Below are positions 34,774-44,176 of a stretch of 64,000 nucleotides of DNA, in pieces. The translations under genes were made by a program, and so were the position numbers. Position 1 is the stretch's first letter. Every line of letters begins with the position of its first letter. The notes under the pieces are model-generated. The model had not been told where the DNA came from, did no database searches, and worked only from the letters and a program-made list of their open reading frames with translations. Origin of the DNA: Paraburkholderia phenazinium (lineage in GTDB: Bacteria > Pseudomonadota > Gammaproteobacteria > Burkholderiales > Burkholderiaceae); contig NZ_FSRU01000002.1 in assembly GCF_900142845.1 (NCBI RefSeq), forward strand, positions 1,736,001-1,800,000. The letters run 5' to 3'.

Positions 34774-35943
34774 TCAGAACTTGTGGCGGATCCCGACCAC
34801 CGCCACGTCCTGGGAGTTGCTACCCGAGTTCACGCCGAAGTCGCCGATCGACGCGTCCGCGTTCACCGTTGCGCCGCTCGAGTTCAAGGTCTTGCCGCTC
34901 GCCTTCTGGTAGCCGAACAGCGCATAGAGGTCGGTGCGCTTGGACACGGCATAGTCGGCGCCCAGGTTGGCCTGGTTATAGTGCGCCGACGACGGTCCCG
35001 TCAGCGACGTGTAGTTGTAGCCCACGCCGGCCCGCACGGCTGGCGTGAACTGATAGTTGAAGAACACCGAGCCGTTGTTGAACCTGGCCGTCTCGTGGAA
35101 CGCGGAGAAGGCATCGCTGCCGTACTGGGTATTCGAGTACGCCGCGCCGATAGTCGCGGCGCCGATCACGTACTGCGCGCCCACCTTGGCAATCTGGATC
35201 GAGTTGGCGCTGGCGAAGCCCGAGTTGATCACCGTGTTGAAGAGGCTGTCCGAGCTGCTGGTCCAGGTGCGCAAGCCGTTGGTCAGCGTGTTGCCGCCGT
35301 TGGCGTAGAAATAGCCGGCGCCGAGCGACAGCGGCCCGTTCGCATAGGCCGCGCCCAGACTCCAGGTGCGGCCGCTGCCGGTCGAGCCGGCCACACCGCC
35401 GAGGCCATACAGCGCTTCGACCTGGAAGCCGCCGAAGATCGGGCTCACGTACTTGACCGAGTTGCTGACGCGCAAGCTGTTGTCGTAGTTGTCGAGGTCG
35501 CCCGGCGTGCCGAACACACCGCCGAAGTAGTTGTCCTCGGTCAGCCCCTGGACCAGATCGACGATCGGATCGTATTGACGGCCAAGCGTGACGGTACCCC
35601 ACGCGTTGCCGGTCAGGCCCACCACCGCCTTGCGGCCGAACTCGCGACTGCCCTGGCCGAGCGCGCCGGTGCCGAGGTTAAAGCCGTTTTCCAACTGGAA
35701 GATCGCCGCGAGTCCGCCGCCCAGGTCTTCCGTGCCCTTGAGGCCCCAGCGGCTGCCGGAGATGTTGCCGCTCGCGAACTTGACCAGGGTGGACTGGTTT
35801 TGGCCGTTGCTGCTCTGCGCGTTATGCACATAGGCGATACCTGCGTCGACAATGCCGTACAGCGTGACGCTGCTTTGCGCCTGAGCGCCGGCGGACAGGA
35901 CCAGGCCGGCGGGGATGGCCAGCAGAGAAAGGCGCTTCTTCAT
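34774..35943 (-). CDS. Gram-negative general porin
   Basis: 389 residues. The signal peptide MKKRLSLLAIPAGLVLSAGAQA is followed by QSSVTLYGIVDAGIAYVHN. Porin hallmarks are GSRWGLKGTEDLGGGLAAIFQLE, FGRKAVVGLTGNAWGTVTLGRQYDP, GAAYANGPLSLGAGYFY and a C-terminal Phe (VVGIRHKF). It forms an outer-membrane trimeric channel. The start at 35943 begins the signal peptide; the frame extends upstream without a better start. Monocistronic, ended by an intrinsic terminator. Confidence 0.94.
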   Translation of the reverse strand: MKKRLSLLAIPAGLVLSAGAQAQSSVTLYGIVDAGIAYVHNAQSSNGQNQSTLVKFASGNISGSRWGLKGTEDLGGGLAAIFQLENGFNLGTGALGQGSREFGRKAVVGLTGNAWGTVTLGRQYDPIVDLVQGLTEDNYFGGVFGTPGDLDNYDNSLRVSNSVKYVSPIFGGFQVEALYGLGGVAGSTGSGRTWSLGAAYANGPLSLGAGYFYANGGNTLTNGLRTWTSSSDSLFNTVINSGFASANSIQIAKVGAQYVIGAATIGAAYSNTQYGSDAFSAFHETARFNNGSVFFNYQFTPAVRAGVGYNYTSLTGPSSAHYNQANLGADYAVSKRTDLYALFGYQKASGKTLNSSGATVNADASIGDFGVNSGSNSQDVAVVGIRHKF

Positions 35944-36326
35944 TGGATGATTTCCCGTAATCAGGTGTTGTTTTGATGACCGGGGTGAACGATAAGAGAA
36001 GCAGGCGGCGGCGAGAACAAAGGAATTCTTCGATCTATATGAGGCACGCGGATTCGCCCGCCCAGAAGACCGCGTGTGCTGGTTTCGACGCACGATCGGG
36101 GCAGACTCATTTATCATGCAAGCTTGCTGCAAGTCTCACGGTCGCGCCGCTTTCGGGGTCGCGCCGGATAACAACCGGGCTTAAACTACCGGTGCCTCCC
36201 TCTTCACCCGAGCCGATGCGAACCATGTCGAATCCCGCTGCCCACCCCGCCGGCGTCAGCAGCCCCCGTGGACTCGCCCGGGCATGGCGGCGCGCGGACG
36301 CCACGCCAGCCGCCGCCTAGCGCCCC
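35944..36326. other. Divergent region between porin and FUSC efflux genes, with upstream in-frame leader ORF
   Basis: 383 bases with the porin promoter on one side and the efflux operon promoter on the other. The right end carries a short frame (ATG at 36216 or 36225, stop TAG at 36318-36320) in the same frame as the FUSC start at 36327. It encodes about 31 residues (MSNPAAHPAGV to TPAAA). It may be a leader peptide or a former N-terminal extension cut off by the TAG. Confidence 0.5.
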
Positions 36327-38498
36327 ATGGTCTACCCCTCACTGCGCGACTGGCTGTTTTCCGTCAAGACCTTTGCGGCAGCGATGCTCGCCCTCTACCT
36401 CGGGCTCCTGTTCGAACTGCCGCGTCCCTACTGGGCCATGGCAACGGTCTACATCGTGTCGAATCCGTTTGTCGGCGCGACCCGTTCGAAGGCGCTCTAT
36501 CGCGCGCTCGGCACGGCCCTCGGCGCCTCGGCGGCGGTTCTGTTCGTGCCGCCCTTCGTCGAGTCGCCGTATCTCTTCAGCGTGGTCGTCGCACTCTGGA
36601 CCGGCACCCTGCTCTATCTGGCCATCTCCGACCGCACGGCGCGCAGCTACGTCTTCATGCTCGCGGGCTATACGATGCCGCTGATCGCGCTGCCGGCCGT
36701 GTTCAATCCGACCAATGTCTTCGACCTCGCCATCACCCGCACCGAGGAGATCCTGCTCGGCATCGTGTGCGCCAGTGTCGTCGGCGGCGCGGTGTTTCCG
36801 AACCGGCTCGCGCCGTCCATCGTCGAACGCACCGACGGCTGGTTCCGCGACGCCGTGTTCTATGCCACCGAGACGCTCTCCGGGCACATCGCCGGCGCCT
36901 CGATCTCGGCCTGCCGCCAGCGGCTCGCCGCCACCGTCAACGGCCTCGAGCTGCTGCTAAGCCAGCTCGCCTACGACCATACCCGGCCCGACATCCTGAA
37001 CCGCACCCGCGACCTGCGCGGCCGCATGCAACTGCTGCTGCCCATCATGTCGTCGCTGGCCGATCCGCTGGTGGCCCTGCTCGGCGGCCAGCGGGAGCGT
37101 CCCGCCGGACTCGAGCCGCTGCTCGCCGACGTCGTCAAATGGTTCAATATGCCGCTGCGCCCGGCCAGCCAGGGCCGGCGCCCCGACCCCGAAGCCGACG
37201 CCCTGCGCGGGCGCATCGCCGCGTTGCAGCCGCCGTCCGCGGCACTCGCCACGTGGGAGGGCGCGCTGCTTTCGAATGCCTTGTGGCGCCTCGCGCAACT
37301 CATCGATGTCTGGCAGGACTGCCGCGCGCTGCGCCACCTCATCACGGCGGAAGACGGCACCTGGAAGCCGCGCTTTCGACACTGGCGGCTGGGCGGCACG
37401 GAACGTTATTTCGATCGCGGCATCATGCTGTTCTCGACCGCCTCGGCGGTCGGCGCCATCATCTTCGCGTGCGTGCTCTGGATCAGCTCGGGCTGGAACG
37501 ACGGCGCCGGCGCGGTCACGCTGGCAGCGGTGGCGTGCTGCTTCTTCGCGGGGCTCGACGACCCCGCGCCGCAAGTGTTCAAGTTCTTCACGGCCACCGC
37601 CGCCAGTGTCGCGCTGGCCGGGCTCTATCTGTTCGTCGTGCTGCCGCACGTCCACGACTTCCCGATGCTGGTGATCCTGTTCGCGGGGCCGTTCATTCTG
37701 GTCGGCACGCTGATTCCGCGGCCGCAGTTCAATCTCGCCACCATGCTGGTGGCCGTCAACACGGCGACCTTCATCAGCATTCAGGACGCCTACGACGCCG
37801 ATTTCTTCGTCTTCCTGAACAGTAATCTCGCGGGGCTCGCGGGCCTGCTGTACGCCTTCCTGTGGACCCAGGCGACACGGCCGTTCGGCGCAGAGATCGC
37901 CGCGCGCCGGCTGATGCGTTCGAGCTGGGCGGACGTGGCGCTGAGCGCCTCGAAGCAGCCGATCGAAGATCAGCGCAATCTCGCCGCGCGCATGCTCGAC
38001 CGTCTGATGCAACTGATCCCGCGCCTCGCCGCGACCGACGACCACCGCCATCCGTCCATCGAAAGTTTCCGCGACCTGCGCATCGCCTTCAACGCGCTCG
38101 ACCTGCGCCGCCTGCGGCCGAAGCTGGGCGGCGAGGCGCCCGCCGCCATCGACGGCGTACTCGACGGCATCCGCGCTCACTTCGAAACCTGCATCTCCCG
38201 CCGCGGACGCCAGCAGGTGCCCGAGAGCCTGATGTCCGCCATCGACGCGGCGCTCGCACGAATCGTCGCGCTGGGGCTGGCGAATGCGGCCGGTGCGGCG
38301 AATGCGCCTGATGCTGCCGGTGCTGCCGGCGCACCCAATGCGGCCGGCACGCCCAACGCCCCCAGCAGCGCGGCGACCTCGGCGCGGCAACTGCGCGATG
38401 CGCTGCATGCGCTGGTCGGCTTGCGCCTGTCGCTGTTTCCGGCCACGATCGCTTCGTTGACGCCACCCGCTCCGCCCACCGAGGAACCTGCCGCCTGA
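36327..38498 (+). CDS. FUSC-family efflux transporter (AaeB-like, aromatic acid exporter)
   Basis: 723 residues. The first membrane block is LFSVKTFAAAMLALYLGLLFELPRPYWAMATVYIVSNPFVGATRSKALYR, the typical FUSC/AaeB start. A second membrane block follows the central cytoplasmic part (VGAIIFACVLWISSGWNDGAGAV to GLAGLLYAFLWTQATRPF). The family exports p-hydroxybenzoate-like or fusaric-acid-like compounds with a membrane-fusion partner. Here the following genes are DUF1656, an HlyD-type fusion protein and a NodT-type outer-membrane factor, so the full tripartite pump is present. A stretch at about residues 652-685 consists of repeated Ala/Gly/Pro/Asn units and is probably a disordered insert. No regulator gene is adjacent. 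Confidence 0.93.
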   Translation: MVYPSLRDWLFSVKTFAAAMLALYLGLLFELPRPYWAMATVYIVSNPFVGATRSKALYRALGTALGASAAVLFVPPFVESPYLFSVVVALWTGTLLYLAISDRTARSYVFMLAGYTMPLIALPAVFNPTNVFDLAITRTEEILLGIVCASVVGGAVFPNRLAPSIVERTDGWFRDAVFYATETLSGHIAGASISACRQRLAATVNGLELLLSQLAYDHTRPDILNRTRDLRGRMQLLLPIMSSLADPLVALLGGQRERPAGLEPLLADVVKWFNMPLRPASQGRRPDPEADALRGRIAALQPPSAALATWEGALLSNALWRLAQLIDVWQDCRALRHLITAEDGTWKPRFRHWRLGGTERYFDRGIMLFSTASAVGAIIFACVLWISSGWNDGAGAVTLAAVACCFFAGLDDPAPQVFKFFTATAASVALAGLYLFVVLPHVHDFPMLVILFAGPFILVGTLIPRPQFNLATMLVAVNTATFISIQDAYDADFFVFLNSNLAGLAGLLYAFLWTQATRPFGAEIAARRLMRSSWADVALSASKQPIEDQRNLAARMLDRLMQLIPRLAATDDHRHPSIESFRDLRIAFNALDLRRLRPKLGGEAPAAIDGVLDGIRAHFETCISRRGRQQVPESLMSAIDAALARIVALGLANAAGAANAPDAAGAAGAPNAAGTPNAPSSAATSARQLRDALHALVGLRLSLFPATIASLTPPAPPTEEPAA

Positions 38499-38532
38499 TG
38501 AGCCCTATGACCTCACCGCCGGGGTGCCGACC

Positions 38533-38742
38533 ATGATCGGCGAAATCGACATCTTCGGCGTGTTCGTGCCGGCCATCCTCGTGCTGATGCTGGTCGCCTA
38601 TCTGATCAATCTCGTCATCCGCACGGTGCTGGCGCGCGCCGGCTTTTACCGCCTTGTCTGGCACCGTTCCATTTTCGATCTCGGCATCTACGTGCTGGTG
38701 CTGGGTCTTGTCGTCATCGTTTCACACCGGTTCATAACGTGA
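38533..38742 (+). CDS. DUF1656 inner-membrane protein (AaeX-like)
   Basis: 69 residues from the ATG at 38533 (GGGGTG lies 6 bases upstream; an in-frame GTG at 38524 would add three residues). The start IGEIDIFGVFVPAILVLMLVAYLINLVIRTVL and a second helix LGIYVLVLGLVVIVSH give two membrane segments with the typical DUF1656 pattern. Such proteins accompany FUSC/HlyD efflux pairs. Its stop overlaps the GTG start of the next gene. Confidence 0.9.
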   Translation: MIGEIDIFGVFVPAILVLMLVAYLINLVIRTVLARAGFYRLVWHRSIFDLGIYVLVLGLVVIVSHRFIT

Positions 38743-39773
38743 AAAAAACCTGGTTCTCCATTGGTCAGATCGTGCTGACCCTGATCGTCGTCGTGATCGC
38801 GGGCCTTGTGCTGTGGAAGCTGATCGACTACTACATGTTCTCGCCCTGGACGCGCGACGGCCGCATCCGCGCCGACATCATCCAGGTGGCGCCCGACGTG
38901 TCCGGTCTGATCACCGAGGTCGACGTCGTCGACAACCAGCAGGTCAAACAGGGCCAAACGCTGTTCCTGATCGACCAGGCGCGTTACACGCTCGCGCTGC
39001 AGCAGGCCGAAGCCACGGTGCAGCAACGGCGCGCCACGCTCGATCAGGCGCGTCGCGAAGATGTGCGCAATCATCAACTGGGCGACCTGGTGGCGCGTGA
39101 AGTGGCGGAAGAAAGCCGCTCGCGCGTCGAAACGGACGAGGCCGCGCTCGCCGATGCGCTGGTCGCGGTCAATACCGCGCGCCTGAATCTGCAGCGCACC
39201 CACATCGTCAGTCCGGTGGACGGCTATCTGAACGACCGCGCGCCGCGCACCGGCGAGTTCGCCTCGGCAGGCCGGGCGGTGCTGTCGGTCGTGGATGTGC
39301 ATTCGTTCCGCGTGGATGGCTACTTCGAAGAAACCAAGCTCTCCAGCATCAATATCGGCCAGGCCGTGGACATCAAGATCATGGGCGAGCCGGGTGTGCT
39401 GCGCGGGCACGTGGCGAGCATCGTGGCCGCCATCGAGGACCGCGATCGCGCCGAAGGTTCGAACCTGCTGCCGAACGTGAACCCGGCCTTTAGCTGGGTG
39501 CGCCTCGCACAGCGGATTCCGGTACGCGTCGCGCTGGACGACATACCGAAGGATTTCCGCATGATCGCCGGGCGCACCGCCACGGTGTCGGTGCGCGAAG
39601 TCGCGCCTGCGTCGGGGAAAGCGGCGAAGGCGGATGGTACGACGGCGTCGGCTCAGGCGGCTTCGGTTTCGGGGGCTTCGGTTCAGGCCGCTGCCGTGCA
39701 ACCGGCGGTGCAACCCGCGCTTCAGTCCGCCCCGCAAGCGGCTACGCAACCCGCAGCGAGCGCCGCGAAATGA
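38739..39773 (+). CDS. HlyD-family periplasmic adaptor (AaeA-like membrane fusion protein)
   Basis: 344 residues, GTG start overlapping the DUF1656 stop (GTGA). An N-terminal membrane anchor (GQIVLTLIVVVIAGLVLWKLIDYY) is followed by the AaeA-like start of the fusion protein, SPWTRDGRIRADIIQVAPDVSGLITEV. Next come a short alpha-hairpin (LQQAEATVQQRRATLDQARREDVRN), the lipoyl half LQRTHIVSPVDGYLNDRAPRTGEF and a beta-barrel domain. The last 50 residues are Ala/Gln/Ser-rich low complexity. It links the FUSC protein to the outer-membrane factor in the efflux complex. Confidence 0.94.
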   Translation: MKKTWFSIGQIVLTLIVVVIAGLVLWKLIDYYMFSPWTRDGRIRADIIQVAPDVSGLITEVDVVDNQQVKQGQTLFLIDQARYTLALQQAEATVQQRRATLDQARREDVRNHQLGDLVAREVAEESRSRVETDEAALADALVAVNTARLNLQRTHIVSPVDGYLNDRAPRTGEFASAGRAVLSVVDVHSFRVDGYFEETKLSSINIGQAVDIKIMGEPGVLRGHVASIVAAIEDRDRAEGSNLLPNVNPAFSWVRLAQRIPVRVALDDIPKDFRMIAGRTATVSVREVAPASGKAAKADGTTASAQAASVSGASVQAAAVQPAVQPALQSAPQAATQPAASAAK

Positions 39774-41239
39774 AGCGCTCGCGTGCCTGCTCTCTTCTGC
39801 GGTCGACGCCGTTAGCGTCGCTGGCGCCGCTCGTGCCGCTGGTCCCTCTCGTGCTGGCGCTCGCCGCCTGTACCGTCGGCCCGAATTATTCCTTGCCGAA
39901 AGCCGCCGTCGTCAACGCGCCGTTCGCCGACGCGCCGTTGCCGGACGTCGACGGCCATCACGTATCGCAGCAACCGGTGCCGCCCGACTGGTGGCATCTC
40001 TATGACGACCCGGTGCTCGAGAAACTGGTGGGCGAGGCCCTGAAATCGAACACCGACCTGCGCGTCGCCGCGGCGAATCTCGCGCGCTCGCAGGAAGCGC
40101 TCGGCGTTGCCGAAGCGCAAGGCGGATTCTCCGGCGGCGCGGACGCGGCATTCGCGCGGGCCCAGGAGTCCGGGCAGCAATACCTGATCTTCGGCAAGAT
40201 TCCGGTGTCGAACGAGGGCGATGCGGGCATCCACGTCTCGTATGAATTCGATCTGTTCGGCAAGCTGCGCCGCGGCGTGGAAGCCGCGAACGCAGAGAGC
40301 GAAGCGACCCAGGCGGCCGGCGATCTCGCGCGCATCACCGTGGTGGCCGACGTCGTGCGCGCCTACATCGAGAACTGCTCGGCGGCGGAAGAACTGAAGA
40401 TTGCGCAGCAGTCCCTCGCGCTGCAGAAGGAGCGCGTGGACGTATCGCGCCGCTTGCGCGATGCCGGGCGTGGCAATACGCCGGATGTGACAAGCGGCCA
40501 GACCCAGGTCGAATCGTTGACGGCCGACATCCCGCGCTATACAGCGCGACGCAAGATCGCCCAGTACCAGTTGGCTATGCTGCTGGCGCGCGCGCCGTCG
40601 GATCTGCCGCCTGCGGTGCTCTCCTGCAATACGGTGCCGCAGATCAAGCAAGCGCTGCCGGTCGGCGACGGCGCCGCCATGCTCAAACGCCGGCCCGACG
40701 TGCGCGAAGCCGAGCGCCAGCTCGCGGCGTCGACCGCGCGGATCGGCGTGGCCACCGGCGCGCTCTATCCCACCGTCAGTTTCGGCGCCTCGGCGGGGAC
40801 AGTCGGCCTTGCCGAAGATCTCGGCAACGCGCAAACCAATTATTGGAGATTCGGACCCCTGATCAGTTGGACCTTCCCGGCCAACGGGGCACGCGGTCGC
40901 GTGCGCGAGGCACAGGATGCGAGCACGGCGGCGCTCGCGCACTTCGACGGCGTGGTCCTCAACGCGCTGCGCGAAACCGAGACGAGTCTCGCCACCTACG
41001 TGGCCGATTACACGCGTGCCGATGCCTTGCGTGCCGCGCTCAAATCGGCCACCGAGTCGGCCAGCGAAACGCATCGGCTCTACGTGGGCGGACGCGAGTC
41101 GTTCATCGCGGATCTGGATGCGACGCGCACGCTGACTTCGATCCGCTCGCAGGTGGCGGCGGCCGAGGGCCAGGTCGCGATCGATCAGGCGAATCTGTTC
41201 CTCGCGCTCGGCGGCGGCTGGGAAAGCAAGCCTCAGTAA
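39770..41239 (+). CDS. NodT-family outer-membrane efflux lipoprotein
   Basis: 489 residues. It starts on an ATGA overlap with the adaptor gene. A signal peptide with repeated Leu-Val-Pro units ends in the lipobox LAAC followed by TVGPNYSLP, the classic start of NodT/OprM-type factors. Two repeats of TolC-like helices (LRVAAANLARSQEALGVAEAQGG and GVATGALYPTVSFGASAGT) follow. It forms the trimeric outer-membrane exit duct of the pump encoded upstream. It lacks its own promoter and is probably the last gene of the four-gene operon. Confidence 0.94.
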   Translation: MKRSRACSLLRSTPLASLAPLVPLVPLVLALAACTVGPNYSLPKAAVVNAPFADAPLPDVDGHHVSQQPVPPDWWHLYDDPVLEKLVGEALKSNTDLRVAAANLARSQEALGVAEAQGGFSGGADAAFARAQESGQQYLIFGKIPVSNEGDAGIHVSYEFDLFGKLRRGVEAANAESEATQAAGDLARITVVADVVRAYIENCSAAEELKIAQQSLALQKERVDVSRRLRDAGRGNTPDVTSGQTQVESLTADIPRYTARRKIAQYQLAMLLARAPSDLPPAVLSCNTVPQIKQALPVGDGAAMLKRRPDVREAERQLAASTARIGVATGALYPTVSFGASAGTVGLAEDLGNAQTNYWRFGPLISWTFPANGARGRVREAQDASTAALAHFDGVVLNALRETETSLATYVADYTRADALRAALKSATESASETHRLYVGGRESFIADLDATRTLTSIRSQVAAAEGQVAIDQANLFLALGGGWESKPQ

Positions 41240-41250
41240 TTGATGAACGC

Positions 41251-41283
41251 CCGGGCGTGGCCGAACGTGTCTTGCACGCCCGG
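41251..41283. terminator. Bidirectional hairpin between efflux operon and poxB
   Basis: Perfect 9-base arms CCGGGCGTG and CACGCCCGG with a 15-base loop between convergent stops at 41239 and 41319. A 12-base perfect palindrome (GGCCACGTGGCC) directly follows at 41282-41293. No U-tract. Confidence 0.5.
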
Positions 41284-41318
41284 CCACGTGGCCTGGTTAT
41301 CCTTCGTTTGCTTCGCGC

Positions 41319-43040
41319 TCAGCGCAGATTGGTCTTCGCCAGTTCGACGATTTCGTCGCCGCGCCCGCTCAGAATCGCACGCATCATGTAGAGGCTGAAG
41401 CCCTTGGCCTGCGCCAGTTCGATAGTGGGCGGCATGGCCAGTTCATGCCTGGACGTAACCACATCCACCAGCGCCGGCCCAGGATGCGCAAAGGCCTGCC
41501 GCAGCGCTGCCTCCACGCCCTCCGATTCCTCCACCCGGATGCTGTAGATGCCGGCGCCCTGCGCGATCGCGGCAAAGTCGGTCTTGCTGAGATCGACGTT
41601 GGTATCGAGGTAGCCGCCCGCCTTCAACTCCATCGAAACAAAGCCCAGCAGACTATTGTTAAACACCACGACCTTGATCGGCAGATCGAGTTGACGCGCG
41701 GTGAGCAGGTCGCCGAGCAGCATCGACAGGCCACCGTCGCCCGACAGCGACACCACCTGCCGCTGCGGATGGCCGGCCTGCGCGCCGAGCGCCTGCGGCA
41801 TGGCGTTCGCCATCGAGCCATGATTGAACGAGCCGTGCAGTTGCCGCTTGCCGTTCATCGTCAGATAGCGCGCGGCCCAGAGCGTCGGCGTGCCGACGTC
41901 GGCGGTGAAGATCGCATCCTCGCTCGCCACCTGATCGATCATGCGGGCCAGATACTGCGGATGAATCGGCCGGCCCGGACCGGCAGGCGTGGCGAGATCG
42001 TCGAGACCCTTGCGTGCCGCAGCGTAGTGCTTGCGGGCGTTGTCGACGAAGCGGCGCTCGCTCTTGCGCGTGAGCTTCGGCAACAGCGCCGCAACCGTCT
42101 CCTTGACCGTACCCACGAGACCGAGCGCCAGCGGCGCACGCTTGCCCAACTGCGAACCCTTGTGATCGATCTGCACGATCTTCGCTTCGGGCGGATAGAA
42201 CGGCCGATACGGGAAATCGCAGCCGAGCAGAAGCAGCGTCTCGCACGACATCATCGCGTGATAGCCCGAGCTGAAACCGATCAGCCCGGTCATGCCCACG
42301 TCATACGGATTGTCGTATTCGATAAACGGCTTGCCGCGCAGCGCATGCACGATCGGCGCACCCAGCGTGTCCGCGAGCGCGACCACCTCGTCGTGCGCCC
42401 CCGCTACGCCGCTGCCGCACATGATGGTCACCGCGTCGCAACCGTTCAGCATCGCGGCGAGGCGTGTCAGATCGGCGTCGGCCGGCACGATGGTATGCGG
42501 CGAGCTATGGGTCCATTGCGCGGCTTCACTCGGCCCGTCGCTCAATGCGATGTCGCCCGGCAGCACGATTACGGCCACGCCGCGCTCCTCGATGGCCGTG
42601 CGCATGGCGCGTTGCAGCACCCGTGGGAACTGCGACGCATTGGACACCAGTTCGACGAAGTGACTGCACTCCTTGAACAGTTCCTGAGGATGCGTCTCCT
42701 GAAAGTAGCCGAGGCCGATTTCCGTAGACGGAATATGCGCGGCGATCGCGAGCACCGGCTGCTGGTTGCGGTGGCAATCGTAGAGACCGTTGATCAGATG
42801 CAGGTTGCCTGGGCCGCAACTGCCGGCGCACACAGCGAGCTTGCCGGTGGAGGCCGCATCGGCGCCCGCGGCAAAGGCCGCGACCTCTTCGTGACGGGTA
42901 TGCATCCAGCGTATCGAGCCGAGCTGGTCGAGACTGTAGGCCAGTCCGTTCAGACTGTCGCCGGTGACGCCCCAGATGCGCTCGACACCTGCGGCAGCGA
43001 GGGTTTTTGCCAGAAAGTCCGCGATGGTATGCCGGGCCAT
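41319..43040 (-). CDS. poxB: Ubiquinone-dependent pyruvate dehydrogenase (pyruvate oxidase PoxB)
   Basis: 573 residues, about the length of E. coli PoxB (572). It shows [32 protein letters not shown] with the ThDP-activating Glu, the near-invariant [24 protein letters not shown], and the ThDP motif [11 protein letters not shown] to VVFNNS. It oxidatively decarboxylates pyruvate to acetate and CO2, passing electrons through FAD to ubiquinone at the inner membrane. The C-terminus ([22 protein letters not shown]) matches the membrane-binding tail region. AAGGAG lies 6 bases before the ATG. The gene is monocistronic, and a long dyad lies in its leader. Confidence 0.93.
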   Translation of the reverse strand: MARHTIADFLAKTLAAAGVERIWGVTGDSLNGLAYSLDQLGSIRWMHTRHEEVAAFAAGADAASTGKLAVCAGSCGPGNLHLINGLYDCHRNQQPVLAIAAHIPSTEIGLGYFQETHPQELFKECSHFVELVSNASQFPRVLQRAMRTAIEERGVAVIVLPGDIALSDGPSEAAQWTHSSPHTIVPADADLTRLAAMLNGCDAVTIMCGSGVAGAHDEVVALADTLGAPIVHALRGKPFIEYDNPYDVGMTGLIGFSSGYHAMMSCETLLLLGCDFPYRPFYPPEAKIVQIDHKGSQLGKRAPLALGLVGTVKETVAALLPKLTRKSERRFVDNARKHYAAARKGLDDLATPAGPGRPIHPQYLARMIDQVASEDAIFTADVGTPTLWAARYLTMNGKRQLHGSFNHGSMANAMPQALGAQAGHPQRQVVSLSGDGGLSMLLGDLLTARQLDLPIKVVVFNNSLLGFVSMELKAGGYLDTNVDLSKTDFAAIAQGAGIYSIRVEESEGVEAALRQAFAHPGPALVDVVTSRHELAMPPTIELAQAKGFSLYMMRAILSGRGDEIVELAKTNLR

Positions 43041-43065
43041 ACATTGCTCCTTGACGACAGCGTCG

Positions 43066-43104
43066 ACCGAACCCTGCGCATAAGCGCGCAGTTCTGGGTT
43101 CGGT
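43066..43104 (-). promoter_or_regulatory. Long dyad in the poxB leader
   Basis: Outer arms ACCGAACCC and GGGTTCGGT (9 bases, perfect) enclose inner arms TGCGC and GCGCA with a 6-base loop; the only asymmetry is five unpaired bases on one side. It ends 26 bases before the poxB ATG on the minus strand. It may be an operator or a structured 5' leader. A second small hairpin (GGCGCA/TGCGCC, 43131-43146) lies further upstream. The remainder of the 297-base gap up to 43337 shows nothing else apart from the hairpin at 43263. Confidence 0.5.
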
Positions 43105-43262
43105 GAACTTGTTAGGAAAAGGTAAATGGCGGCGCACGCTTGCGCCTAAGAACGTGGCGGCCAGGATCAGGTTCCGGCCTGGGCCGGATGTCGCCGCACG
43201 CTTGAGCTTAGTTGATGGAGATGAAACTTAAAAGCGCTGAAACGAAGTGAGCGCCTGGCAAG

Positions 43263-43287
43263 CGCTGCGGCATGGGTCGCCGCAGCG
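43263..43287. terminator. Hairpin downstream of transglutaminase gene
   Basis: Perfect 9-base arms CGCTGCGGC and GCCGCAGCG with a 7-base loop, about 50 bases after the transglutaminase stop on the minus strand. No U-tract follows. It probably ends the ATP-grasp/alpha-E/transglutaminase operon. Confidence 0.5.
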
Positions 43288-43337
43288 TCTTGAAGCGGCT
43301 TCGCAGGACGGCACGTCTTCGAGCGCTTTTTATCGTT

Positions 43338-44168
43338 TTAGTTCTGGCTCTGACTTTGGCTCTGGCCCTGCACCTGCGACACGCTGATCTCGACCGTCAG
43401 CGTCTCCGCGCCCTGCCCCGTGCGCACGCCGGAGATGGGCATTGCATCGCGGTAGTCGAGGCCCATCGCCGTGCGCACATAGCGGTCGTCCGGGCAGTTG
43501 TCGTTGGCCGCATCGAAGCCGACCCAACCGAGCCCGTCGACATGCGCCTCGGCCCAGGCGTGGCTCGCGCCCTGTTGTTCGACGTCGTCCATCAGCAGAT
43601 AGCCCGAGATATAGCGGGCGGGTACGCCGAGCCGGCGCGCCGCGGCGATGAACGCATGAGTGTGGTCCTGGCAAACGCCGGAACCGTCGCGCAAGGCGGT
43701 CTCGGCGTCGGTGCCGACACCGGTGCTGCCGGGCTTGTAGGCGATCAGGCTGTGCACTTCGTTCATCAACCGGTGCAGCGAGTCCAGTTGGCCGCTGCCG
43801 GCGCGCACGCTCTCCGCGAGCGCCAGCACACGCTCGCCCGGCTGCGTGAGCAGGGTCTCGCGCTCGTAGATCCACGGCGGCGTCAAATCGTTGGTGAAGC
43901 CGTAGACGCCGGCCATATCCACGGTCTCCACCGTGCCGGCCGCGACGATCACGATCTCGCGCTTGTTTTTCTCATGACGCACGAGGTCGGCGCGATTGCC
44001 GAAGCCGTCGGTCCAGCTGACGTTCGGCTCGACCCCGTCGACCGTCACGCGCCAGTCGAGCACGTTCTGCCCGGGACCGGACTGGGGACGCAAGCGCAGG
44101 CGCTGCAAGGCATAAGGTACCGGTTGCTCGTACTCATAGCGGGACGTGTGGCGAATGGCGATACGCAT
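43338..44168 (-). CDS. Transglutaminase-like family protein
   Basis: 276 residues from the ATG at 44168; a TTG at 44180 that overlaps the previous stop would add four. The N-terminal domain has RIAIRHTSRYEYEQPVPYALQRLRLRPQSGPGQ, typical of bacterial transglutaminase-like proteins. The catalytic triad is visible: Cys in GSGVCQDHTHAFI, His in SHAWAEAHV and Asp in GWVGFDAAND. It may act as a peptidase, amidase or crosslinking enzyme on a peptide made by the ATP-grasp partner. The C-terminus is a Gln/Ser repeat. It is the last gene of a conserved triad with alpha-E and ATP-grasp genes. Confidence 0.92.
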   Translation of the reverse strand: MRIAIRHTSRYEYEQPVPYALQRLRLRPQSGPGQNVLDWRVTVDGVEPNVSWTDGFGNRADLVRHEKNKREIVIVAAGTVETVDMAGVYGFTNDLTPPWIYERETLLTQPGERVLALAESVRAGSGQLDSLHRLMNEVHSLIAYKPGSTGVGTDAETALRDGSGVCQDHTHAFIAAARRLGVPARYISGYLLMDDVEQQGASHAWAEAHVDGLGWVGFDAANDNCPDDRYVRTAMGLDYRDAMPISGVRTGQGAETLTVEISVSQVQGQSQSQSQN

Positions 44169-44176
44169 GGCCGTAC

